DNA of 64,000 nt from Mesostigma viride (taxonomy: Eukaryota; Streptophyta; Mesostigmatophyceae; Mesostigmatales; Mesostigmataceae). The notes under the pieces were generated by a model that ran no database searches, was not told the DNA's origin, and saw only the letters and a program-made list of their open reading frames with translations. This document shows positions 21,229 to 32,000 of this stretch, piece by piece; position 1 is the stretch's first letter; each line of letters starts with the position of its first letter. Position numbers and translations under genes: made by a program. Location of the stretch: assembly GCA_009746045.1 (NCBI GenBank), contig RPFO01000065.1, forward strand, positions 1,946,484-2,010,483. Direction: 5' to 3'.

Positions 21229-22438
21229 TGAGGGAGGGAGGGGAGGGAGGGAGGGAGGGAGGGAGGGAGGGAGGAGGGAGGGAGGAGGGAGGGAGGGAGG
21301 GAGGGAGGGAGGGAGGGAGGGAGGGAGGGGGAGGAGGGAGGGAGGGAGGGAGGGAGGGAGGGAGGGAGGAGGGAGGGAGGGAGGGAGGAGGGAGGGAGGG
21401 AGGGAGGGAGGGAGGGAGGGAGGGAGGAGGGAGGGAGGGAGGGAGGGAGGGAGGAGGGAGGAGGGAGGGAGGAGGGAGGGAGGGAGGGAGGGAGGAGGGA
21501 GGGAGGGAGGGAGGGAGGGAGGGAGGGAGGGAGGAGGAGGGAGGGAGGGAGGGAGGGAGGGAGGGAGGAGGGAGGGAGGGAGGGAGGGAGGGAGGGAGGA
21601 GGAGGGAGGGAGGGAGGGAGGAGGGAGGGAGGGAGGAGGGAGGGAGGAGGGAGGGAGGGAGGGAGGGAGGGAGGGAGGAGGGAGGGAGGAGAGGGAGGAG
21701 GGAGGGAGGGAGGGAGGGAGGGAGGAGGGAGGGAGGGAGGGAGGGAGGGAGGAGGAGGAGGGAGGGAGGGAGGAGGGAGGAGGGAGGGAGGGAGGGAGGG
21801 AGGGAGGGAGGGAGGAGGGAGGGAGGGAGGGAGGGAGGGAGGAGGGAGGAGGAGGGAGGGAGGGAGGGAGGGAGGGAGGAGGGAGGGAGGGAGGGAGGAG
21901 GAGGAGGGAGGGAGGGAGGAGGGAGGGAGGGAGGGAGGAGGAGGGAGGGAGGAGGAGAGGAGGGAGGGAGGGAGGGAGGGAGGGAGGGAGGGAGGGAGGG
22001 AGGGAGGGAGGGAGGGAGGGAGGGAGGGAGGGAGGAGGGAGGGAGGGAGGGAGGGAGGAGGATCGAGGGAGGGAGGGAGGGAGGGAGGGAGGAGGGAGGG
22101 AGGGAGGGAGGGAGGGAGGAGGGAGGGAGGGAGGGAGGGAGAGGAGGGAGGGAGGGAGGGAGGGAGGGAGGGAGGGAGGAGGGAGGAGGGAGGGAGGAGG
22201 GAGGGAGGGAGGGAGGGAGGGAGGGAGGGAGGGGGAGGGAGGGAGGGAGGGAGGGAGGGAGGGAGGGAGGGAGGGAGGGAGGGAGGGAGGGAGGGAGGGA
22301 GGGAGGGAGGGAGGAGGGAGGAGGGAGGGAGGGAGGGAGGGAGGGAGGAGGGAGGGAGGGAGGGAGGGAGGGAGGAGGGAGGGAGGGAGGGAGGGAGGGA
22401 GGGAGGGAGGGAGGGAGGGAGCCAGGGAGGGAGGGAGG
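21229..22438. repeat. (GGGA)n simple repeat, 1.2 kb
   Basis: Almost pure GGGA/GGA tracts, interrupted only by single GAGGAGG changes and one GATCGA at about 22063. It begins about 165 bp after the copia RT stop. Very long open frames in this block (Gly/Arg/Glu or Pro/Ser/Leu runs) are artefacts of the repeat. The G-runs could form quadruplexes. Confidence 0.97.
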
Positions 22439-22440
22439 GT

Positions 22441-22681
<241 letters not shown>

Positions 22682-22794
22682 TACGTGTATGCATGGGTGG
22701 GTGGATACATGTGTATGTGTGTGTGTGTGTGGTGGGTGGGTAAGGGATCGACGTGTGTGTGTGTGTATGTGTGTGTGTGTGTGTGCTTCTCTGC

Positions 22795-23082
22795 TTAGGC
22801 GTTGGAGCACACGCATGCACTGGAGGAAGGGGCCGGGTGATGAAAACCCAGACCAACTGTCGCACCCACCCCTCCACCTTCACCAAGCGTATAAAGGCCA
22901 AGCGTGCCATGGGGGTACGGTAGCGGACGCAAGTCACCAACGTCAGGGTGCTCACCAGGCTGGTGGATGAGAAGATGGGGGCAGGCCCCTGTCAGATGCA
23001 GAGAAGAAGAAAAGGAAAAGGATGCAGCAGGGCCGTGAGAACGTGCCCCCGGGTGTGGCATTAGCCACTATATAGCTAGCTA
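22795..23082 (+). pseudogene. Possible C-terminal coding remnant
   Basis: The plus strand ends in a lysine-rich frame, DAEKKKRKRMQQGRENVPPG, with a stop at 23082. Upstream KRIKAKRAMGV lies in another frame. Basic nuclear-localisation-like tails like this end several repeat-associated frames here. I do not recognise a family. Confidence 0.25.
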
Positions 23083-23189
23083 GCTGGCTAGAGCTGTGTT
23101 ATTAATGCATTGTACTATAGGCATGTGCCCCCAAGTATGCCTTCCTGCATTGTAAATATGATGCATAATGTAATGATGTGTTGTTTGGA

Positions 23190-23990
23190 ACCTTCTGTAC
23201 ACCAAGGTGGAATGATTGCCATGAAACCCTTGGAAGAACAATAGAAAGCTGCTTTTCTGTGGTATTTATGCTAGCAGCTGTCACCAATTTGTTATCCAAC
23301 CAGCCTGAAGCTTTGTGGGCAGGCTGCATGGGATGTGTTTCGAACATGTGCCAAGTTCCAGGTCTAGCTGAGTTCATTTGATGTCATTATATACGCACAT
23401 GTGTGATGAAACCCTTGAAAAACCATGAAAAACTGCATTTTTGTGGTATTTATGCTAGCATTTGTCACCAGTTTGTCATCCAACCAGCCTGAAGCTTTGT
23501 GGGCAGGCTGCATGGGATGTGTTTCGAACATGTGCCAAGTCCCAGGTCCAACTGAGTTCATTTGATGTCATTATATATGCAAATGTGTGATGAAACCCTT
23601 GGAAAACCCTGAAAAACTGCATTTTTGTGGTGTTTATGCTAGCATCTGTCACCAATTTGTCATCCAACCAGCCTGAAACTTTGTGGGCATGCTGCATGGG
23701 ATGTGTTTAGAACATGTGCAAAGTTCCACGCCCAACTGAGTTCATTTGGTGTCATTATATATGCATATGTGTGATGAAACCTTTGGAAAACCCTGAAAAA
23801 CTGCATTTTGGGGGTATTTATGCTAGCATCTGTCACCATTTTGTGATCCAACCAGCCTGAAACTTTGTGGGCATGCTGCATGGGATGTGTTTATAACATT
23901 TGCAAAGTTCCAGGCCCAACTGAGTTCACTTGATGTCATTATATATACGCATACATGCCAGAAAGTGCTGAAAATTCGGTATTTTTATGC
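23190..23990. repeat. 184-bp satellite, about 4 units
   Basis: CAACCAGCCTGAA(G/A)CTTTGTGGGCA recurs with CCTGAA at 23304, 23488, 23672 and 23856, a strict 184-bp period. Units also share CTGCATGGGATGTGTTT and TTATGCTAGCA. It recurs at about 29136-29935 in the duplicated block. Unit length near a nucleosome repeat is typical of plant and algal satellites. Confidence 0.9.
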
Positions 23991-24161
23991 TAGCAAATGT
24001 CACCATGTTACCATGCTGCCGACTCCCAAAAACTTATTTGACCACATGCCACCATAAGATATCTGATTAGGCACCTTGGTGCCAAATTTGAGGCCAAACT
24101 GACTATTAGCCTATCTTGAAATAATTTTCAGGGAATAAAAACGCGTTTTTGGATTGATGTG

Positions 24162-24241
24162 GATATTCACGACTAAATTCGGTGCTCAAACGTGAAAGTT
24201 ATGAGCTCCGCCGTCAGCCCTGGCTACCTCGTGGCTCGTGG
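24162..24241 (-). repeat. 80-bp leader fragment of the ORF1-only retroposon
   Basis: Reverse-complement match to 11845-11930: CACGAGCCACGAGGTAGCC through CATAACTTTCACGTTTGAGC to TTTAGTCGTGAATATC. Only the extreme 5' leader is present, with no ORF1 sequence. Confidence 0.8.
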
Positions 24242-24507
24242 GCTTAGCAGCATACCATGATTGCCTTAGCAGCATACCATGAAAGCCCAGGGTGATTACA
24301 GGTAATAATTTTTTCATGCCCTGGTCGGCTCAAGTCCTGCCTTGCTCGTCTTCAGTTTTGGTACCCGAGCATTGTCCTGCTCAAGCCGTACTGACGTACT
24401 GTCTTTCCAAACCAACTCCAACTGCAGCGTTCCTAGGATTCAGATGGTACGGGCCGGGCTGACGGCCTGACGCCGCGCCGCTGGACCTTAGGTCTGGCCT
24501 TCAGGAC

Positions 24508-24692
24508 TTAGGTGGTTGACGAATACCCTAAACATTTCGTCAAACCGGTTGACGAACTTCGGAACATATACGTCAATTGATTGGTTGACGAATTGCCGAG
24601 TTGGTTGACGAATGTGGTTGACGAATTGCCCAAAATGGTTGACTATTTTACTACTATTTTCAAAATTCGTCAAACGGTTGACGAAATAGTCC
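24508..24692. repeat. Cluster of GGTTGACGAA words
   Basis: GGTTGACGAA or its near variant occurs about six times on the plus strand. The inverse TTCGTCAAAC occurs twice, at irregular spacing over 185 bp. Several are followed by TTGCC. The same cluster lies at 30453-30637. TTGAC is the core of plant WRKY-binding W-boxes; any binding is inference. Confidence 0.75.
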
Positions 24693-24859
24693 CGTTAGCA
24701 AAAGCACTGCGGCACGGTTTACAGGATGCTTCGACAGGTCCTGAATGTAGGGTTTTCCACGCATAGGTCATTAGAGTCTTTGTATCAGGGTATGCCTCGC
24801 ATTTCGGACGAGATAGTAAGTAAGTAAGTAAGTACTAAGACGAGATAGGCGGCGTAAGA

Positions 24860-25200
24860 TAGCATTTGTAGGACATCTTGCTCGCACCAGCCAGGTAGAT
24901 ACCGCGGCCCTTGGTCTGGCCGTTCCCCAGCAGCTTGGCCAACCACTGAGGGCGGCACATCCTGACCTGGCCTGGCCCCAAGGACATTCCCAGAAAGCTG
25001 GGTAAATTAAACCTGCCATGAACTACATCCAGACGTTGCTGGCCGACCTAGTGGTCCCAGCTCAGTTTGAACACCGCATTCACTCCCTCTCTCTTGCTTG
25101 GACTGCTATGCAGAACAAGAAGAGGTGGCAGTTCTAAGATTGTCCAGGCTCACATGCCAGCCCCTGTGGGCAAGCCCCCTCCCCCCAAGCGGAAGTGAGG
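24860..25200 (+). pseudogene. Decayed coding remnant ending in a basic tail
   Basis: One plus frame reads GHLARTSQVDTAALGLAVPQ, an in-frame stop, then NYIQTLLADLVVPAQFEHRI and AWTAMQNKKRWQ before a 4-base insertion. A second copy at 39,976-40,100 lacks the insertion and continues KIVQAH, then a Pro/Lys tail. It looks like the C-terminus of a mobile-element protein with a nuclear signal; the family is unknown. It belongs to dispersed repeat R, which also carries GGATTTTCTAGAC and TAGCTTAGAGTTAG. Confidence 0.4.
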
Positions 25201-25322
25201 GGCGCTTTGCTGAGTAGTGTCAAGGAGACTACCAGCGCAGGCCAGATATCGGGAGAATCCGGACCATGGTAGCTCAGTGTACGTAGTTAGGATTTTCTAG
25301 ACTAGTTAGCTTAGAGTTAGCT

Positions 25323-25391
25323 TTAACCCGTGTTTTTTTACAACGCGATGTATCGCGTTGTAGGGTTAGAACGCGATGTATCGCGTTGTAA
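25323..25391. mobile_element. Left end of piggyBac-type element P1 (duplicate copy)
   Basis: TTAA then CCCGTGTTTTTTTA, followed by two CAACGCGATGTATCGCGTTG palindromes. Identical to the end at 31267. The matching right end is not reached before the N gap. Confidence 0.7.
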
Positions 25392-25717
25392 TCTGACACG
25401 TGGCAGGCACAGTAGATACGAGATTTTCGGTCTGAAACTCGGTGGACGGCCTCCTTACATCCCGTAGAACTCAAGAAAAAATCCTGGTATTTTTTGGATT
25501 TTTTTTGTGACAGCTGCAAACAAATATGTACCACTGAAATCAGGCATTTTCGCGGGACGAAGGTGAAGACGACGGCGATGGCGGCAGGTAGATCTCGCCA
25601 GTTTTCGCGCGTCGGAATTTCAGTGGCTGTTGGGTGGCATGACCATGATGATGCGTTCAAAGGTTGATAATTAGGTTTCTACGAGTTTGTTGAGGTACTG
25701 GGGCAAAGGAAACGTAG

Positions 25718-27804
25718 ATTCGTGTATCCATTGCTCCCACTCCACCAACTTCTTATTGAAAACATTAAGTGGTCGCTTAAAATGGACAGCAAAATGGCGT
25801 CCACTGCCATTTGCAGTTCTCCGAGCAAAGTTTGCGAAACCCCAAGACAACAAAACACAGGGAGGGTGGGTGGGCAAGAAAAAAGACCTTCCCCTTCCTC
25901 GCAAGGTCCCTAAAAAGACGACACAACACGCTACATGGCAACGCCCCTAAAAAAATCCCAGCCTTACTGACACAACTAATGTCAGACCGGCAACTACGAA
26001 ATGTCAGCAAAATGATTCGAGTCAGAACTTTTAACTACACTAGTCGCCAATCAAAGGCAGTTTCAGGCCAGCATACAAAATTAAAAGGCCTTATAAATAC
26101 GACCTTTTTAACCGCCTGAACAACAACGAAAACTGCCCGTAACTAATCACCCAGTTACAAAATCCAAACTGATTATCATCCGCTAAAAACGGCCCTAGTC
26201 GCCGGCCATGCCAGCGAAACTGGAACCCCAAGAGCGTGCCACGTAATCTTTGCCGCCGTCAGGAACACTTCGATTGCGGCGTTCGTTCTCGCCCATTATA
26301 AGAAACTATTTTCAGAGAAATCCGATTCGTGTATCCATTGCTCCCACTCCACCAACTTCTTATTGAAAACATTAAGTGGTCGCTTAAAATGGACAGCAAA
26401 ATGGCGTCCACTGCCATTTGCAGTTCTCCGAGCAAAGTTTGCGAAACCCCAACTCCCCCACGCCTGGCTGACTCAAAGCCGCTCCCCTCTTTCCAAGGAC
26501 CGCGTGTCCATTGAGAATGCCCTGCCGCAATGGACCCCGTTTTAACACCAGCAGCTGTGGATGCATTGATGCACTGTTATAGGTAACCACATTCTCGCGA
26601 ATTGACCCTTTGCAGGGCCCGCCACCGACCCCAAAGAAGGCCTCCCCTCTGATCGGCAACAGGAGTTGTTGTTGTTGCGAAGACAAAGCAGAAGACACAG
26701 CGATCAAGCAATTACCGTAACCCCAAGTTTCGTTTCTCACTATATTTCGCCACGACCCCTTTAGGAGAGCATCGTCCTTGACAGGGGGCACACCCCCGCA
26801 CCTACCATGCTAACAGATTTACCGTTAGGCATATAATCAAGGCCGCATATCAGCCCTCACCCCCAGCGCCGAGACCGCGCGCCAAACAACGGTGTGGGTG
26901 AAAATATTTTTAAATTTATTAAAATTATCGCCACGACCTCAACTAGTCCAACCCGGAGCGCAAGCATCCCCAGGTACGAACCAGCCCAAGGCAGGCCAGC
27001 CAACGTCACAGAACCTTAACCCGAAGCGCAAGCATCCTCAGGTACAAGGCTGCCACGCAGGCCAGCCCTTCCGTTTCGACAAGCAGATCTTCCCCTTCAT
27101 ATTCGATCTGAATATTGCACTAGCGCAGCCCAACCTCCTGCGCAGATTCCCAACCATCCGGACCCAGATCCAAAGTGAGAATCAGTCCGGACACTTGGCA
27201 GCCGCTGTGACTTCCGTGAAACCGGAAGCTCAGGGGCTGCCGCCCGTCTGTTAATTTAATTAAGCCCTGCGCCCGAGCGGGCACAAGGCCGGGGAGGCGT
27301 CGGCATTCCTTGCATCACCATAGCCTCGGCCAACGCGTGCCCAGCGTCATGCAAGAAAAAAGACCTTCCCCTTCCTCGCAAGGTCCCTAAAAAGACGACA
27401 CAACACGCTACATGGCAACGCCCCTAAAAAAATCCCAGCCTTACTGACACAACTAATGTCAGACCGGCAACTACGAAATGTCAGCAAAATGATTCGAGTC
27501 AGAACTTTTAACTACACTAGTCGCCAATCAAAGGCAGTTTCAGGCCAGCATACAAAATTAAAAGGCCTTATAAATACGACCTTTTTAACCGCCTGAACAA
27601 CAACGAAAACTGCCCGTAACTAATCACCCAGTTACAAAATCCAAACTGATTATCATCCGCTAAAAACGGCCCTAGTCGCCGGCCATGCCAGCGAAACTGG
27701 AACCCCAAGAGCGTGCCACGTAATCTTTGCCGCCGTCAGGAACACTTCGATTGCGGCGTTCGTTCTCGCCCATTATAAGAAACTATTTTCAGAGAAATCC
27801 GATT
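25718..27804 (-). mobile_element. F1: split-direct-repeat element (2,087 bp)
   Basis: The layout is A (25718-25845), spacer s (25846-25873), B (25874-26327), A again (26325-26452), C (26453-27350), B again (27351-27804). The A copies are 128 bp and the B copies 454 bp, identical by eye; B and A overlap by ATT at the inner junction. ATT also stands at both outer ends. On the minus strand this reads repeat1-internal-repeat2-repeat1-repeat2, the split-direct-repeat layout of PAT/Ngaro/TOC-type elements. The uninterrupted target is preserved, inverted, at 57,862-57,867. C has no convincing tyrosine recombinase or RT, so it is non-autonomous or of another kind. Confidence 0.7.
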
Positions 27805-28668
27805 TTTCCAGTTTCTCACCCAACTTTCATGCGGAAACCCTGGAAACCGGTTTACATATTATTACGGCAAGACTCGGGTCTGCTGCGGCACCATGCTTGG
27901 TATTTCCATGGTGTTTCGACTTCTTAACACATGTTTATTCATTCCGAACGCCCGGACTCTCGGCTAAACCGAGATTTGTGCAGACTTTTATTGGGTAGCT
28001 CCGGGCATGATGGTGCCTGCAATTAGCGTAAGGCGTGACCGTGGCTATTGCTACGGTATGCTGTATTTTCCTGGAAATGGCCTCTGCCACCGGCTCAATA
28101 GTGCTTGCAGGCGTAAGAATGTCGTGTTTCTATCTAGTTTCTGCCAGTTTTCCACTTATCTCTACCGACCTCTGCCCAGCCTCTCTAAGACCGCCATCCT
28201 ACTCGACGTTGCTTGCATGTCAGCCATAGCAGGTTGCAGCTGTGCAGTATTTAGGTGCTGTATACGTCGTCAAGCCGTGAATATATCGTGAGGATTGGAT
28301 ATTGATGGTTTATACTGCGTTGATTGTGCAAGAAGATCAGCTAGGTGCCCATATTTATGGTGTATAATCATGTGTTGTTAGCATCTTGCCACCATTTGCT
28401 AGCATGCATTCCAGCGTCATCTTTGCCTGCATGTAAGCTCATGGATCACTCAACCTATCCAAGCCTTGCATTAAAAACATGCCTCTTTCTTTCAGTATTG
28501 CACACGTTATGGAATGAAAACCCAGTGCCTCCCTTCCCACGAGGCATGTGCTCAACACGTTGTGAGAGTGGATGATGCTTTGGCTATGGCTGCCTGATTC
28601 AGTCATATTATGTCATCCAGTCATGATGTTTGATGCATGTTTGATGCTGTATAACTTATACAACACCT

Positions 28669-28876
28669 ATTCATGTCCCACGTAGCTCCCACAAAAACCA
28701 GCATCTTCATTAAAACAATAAGTGGAAGCATACATGTGACACTAATTGACATGCCCGGAGGCACGCCGTTCAAGGCCCTTCATGAAGTACGTTGCCCTAG
28801 AGGCAACCAAGACACGGGTGGGTGGGTGGGGAGCAAAGAAAGAGGCCGACAAAACCAGCCAGAGCGGCTTTTAGTC
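28669..28876 (-). mobile_element. F2 element, truncated by the assembly gap
   Basis: Identical to 34612-34819: repeat A, the spacer and the first part of B, then N. Confidence 0.7.
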
Positions 28877-29000
28877 NNNNNNNNNNNNNNNNNNNNNNNN
28901 NNNNNNNNNNNNNNNNNNNNNNNNNNNNNNNNNNNNNNNNNNNNNNNNNNNNNNNNNNNNNNNNNNNNNNNNNNNNNNNNNNNNNNNNNNNNNNNNNNNN
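28877..29000. other. Assembly gap, 124 N
   Basis: Run of N between the two 5.82-kb duplicate copies. Its true length is unknown. Confidence 0.99.
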
Positions 29001-32000
29001 GTGGCATTAGCCACTATATAGCTAGCTAGCTGGCTAGAGCTGTGTTATTAATGCATTGTACTATAGGCATGTGCCCCCAAGTATGCCTTCCTGCATTGTA
29101 AATATGATGCATAATGTAATGATGTGTTGTTTGGAACCTTCTGTACACCAAGGTGGAATGATTGCCATGAAACCCTTGGAAGAACAATAGAAAGCTGCTT
29201 TTCTGTGGTATTTATGCTAGCAGCTGTCACCAATTTGTTATCCAACCAGCCTGAAGCTTTGTGGGCAGGCTGCATGGGATGTGTTTCGAACATGTGCCAA
29301 GTTCCAGGTCTAGCTGAGTTCATTTGATGTCATTATATACGCACATGTGTGATGAAACCCTTGAAAAACCATGAAAAACTGCATTTTTGTGGTATTTATG
29401 CTAGCATTTGTCACCAGTTTGTCATCCAACCAGCCTGAAGCTTTGTGGGCAGGCTGCATGGGATGTGTTTCGAACATGTGCCAAGTCCCAGGTCCAACTG
29501 AGTTCATTTGATGTCATTATATATGCAAATGTGTGATGAAACCCTTGGAAAACCCTGAAAAACTGCATTTTTGTGGTGTTTATGCTAGCATCTGTCACCA
29601 ATTTGTCATCCAACCAGCCTGAAACTTTGTGGGCATGCTGCATGGGATGTGTTTAGAACATGTGCAAAGTTCCACGCCCAACTGAGTTCATTTGGTGTCA
29701 TTATATATGCATATGTGTGATGAAACCTTTGGAAAACCCTGAAAAACTGCATTTTGGGGTATTTATGCTAGCATCTGTCACCATTTTGTGATCCAACCAG
29801 CCTGAAACTTTGTGGGCATGCTGCATGGGATGTGTTTATAACATTTGCAAAGTTCCAGGCCCAACTGAGTTCACTTGATGTCATTATATATACGCATACA
29901 TGCCAGAAAGTGCTGAAAATTCGGTATTTTTATGCTAGCAAATGTCACCATGTTACCATGCTGCCGACTCCCAAAAACTTATTTGACCACATGCCACCAT
30001 AAGATATCTGATTAGGCACCTTGGTGCCAAATTTGAGGCCAAACTGACTATTAGCCTATCTTGAAATAATTTTCAGGGAATAAAAACGCGTTTTTGGATT
30101 GATGTGGATATTCACGACTAAATTCGGTGCTCAAACGTGAAAGTTATGAGCTCCGCCGTCAGCCCTGGCTACCTCGTGGCTCGTGGGCTTAGCAGCATAC
30201 CATGATTGCCTTAGCAGCATACCATGAAAGCCCAGGGTGATTACAGGTAATAATTTTTTCATGCCCTGGTCGGCTCAAGTCCTGCCTTGCTCGTCTTCAG
30301 TTTTGGTACCCGAGCATTGTCCTGCTCAAGCCGTACTGACGTACTGTCTTTCCAAACCAACTCCAACTGCAGCGTTCCTAGGATTCAGATGGTACGGGCC
30401 GGGCTGACGGCCTGACGCCGCGCCGCTGGACCTTAGGTCTGGCCTTCAGGACTTAGGTGGTTGACGAATACCCTAAACATTTCGTCAAACCGGTTGACGA
30501 ACTTCGGAACATATACGTCAATTGATTGGTTGACGAATTGCCGAGTTGGTTGACGAATGTGGTTGACGAATTGCCCAAAATGGTTGACTATTTTACTACT
30601 ATTTTCAAAATTCGTCAAACGGTTGACGAAATAGTCCCGTTAGCAAAAGCACTGCGGCACGGTTTACAGGATGCTTCGACAGGTCCTGAATGTAGGGTTT
30701 TCCACGCATAGGTCATTAGAGTCTTTGTATCAGGGTATGCCTCGCATTTCGGACGAGATAGTAAGTAAGTAAGTAAGTACTAAGACGAGATAGGCGGCGT
30801 AAGATAGCATTTGTAGGACATCTTGCTCGCACCAGCCAGGTAGATACCGCGGCCCTTGGTCTGGCCGTTCCCCAGCAGCTTGGCCAACCACTGAGGGCGG
30901 CACATCCTGACCTGGCCTGGCCCCAAGGACATTCCCAGAAAGCTGGGTAAATTAAACCTGCCATGAACTACATCCAGACGTTGCTGGCCGACCTAGTGGT
31001 CCCAGCTCAGTTTGAACACCGCATTCACTCCCTCTCTCTTGCTTGGACTGCTATGCAGAACAAGAAGAGGTGGCAGTTCTAAGATTGTCCAGGCTCACAT
31101 GCCAGCCCCTGTGGGCAAGCCCCCTCCCCCAAGCGGAAGTGAGGGGCGCTTTGCTGAGTAGTGTCAAGGAGACTACCAGCGCAGGCCAGATATCGGGAGA
31201 ATCCGGACCATGGTAGCTCAGTGTACGTAGTTAGGATTTTCTAGACTAGTTAGCTTAGAGTTAGCTTTAACCCGTGTTTTTTTACAACGCGATGTATCGC
31301 GTTGTAGGGTTAGAACGCGATGTATCGCGTTGTAATCTGACACGTGGCAGGCACAGTAGATACGAGATTTTCGGTCTGAAACTCGGTGGACGGCCTCCTT
31401 ACATCCCGTAGAACTCAAGAAAAAATCCTGGTTTTTTTGGATTTTTTTTGTGACAGCTGCAAACAAATATGTACCACTGAAATCAGGCATTTTCGCGGGA
31501 CGAAGGTGAAGACGACGGCGATGGCGGCAGGTAGATCTCGCCAGTTTTCGCGCGTCGGAATTTCAGTGGCTGTTGGGTGGCATGACCATGATGATGCGTT
31601 CAAAGGTTGATAATTAGGTTTCTACGAGTTTGTTGAGGTACTGGGGCAAAGGAAACGTAGATTCGTGTATCCATTGCTCCCACTCCACCAACTTCTTATT
31701 GAAAACATTAAGTGGTCGCTTAAAATGGACAGCAAAATGGCGTCCACTGCCATTTGCAGTTCTCCGAGCAAAGTTTGCGAAACCCCAAGACAACAAAACA
31801 CAGGGAGGGTGGGTGGGCAAGAAAAAAGACCTTCCCCTTCCTCGCAAGGTCCCTAAAAAGACGACACAACACGCTACATGGCAACGCCCCTAAAAAAATC
31901 CCAGCCTTACTGACACAACTAATGTCAGACCGGCAACTACGAAATGTCAGCAAAATGATTCGAGTCAGAACTTTTAACTACACTAGTCGCCAATCAAAGG

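Larger units (their letters stand above)
23055..28876. repeat. Direct duplication, copy 1 (5.82 kb)
   Basis: The sequence from GTGGCATTAGCCAC to CGGCTTTTAGTC repeats at 29001-34819. By eye the only differences are three single-base deletions in copy 2: a G-run near 23815, a C-run near 25187 and one A near 25494. The right end abuts a run of 124 N. It contains the satellite, the GTTGACGAA cluster, the left end of a piggyBac-type element, one complete F1 insertion and a truncated F2 insertion. Confidence 0.95.

Noticed and set aside
26384-27254. Frames of 120-135 codons in F1 region C (and the duplicate at 32.3-33.2 kb)
   Set aside because: They extend from repeat A into C without a domain, and F2 has no corresponding frame. 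Only the short GCAAGCATCCCCAGGTAC nucleotide match is shared.
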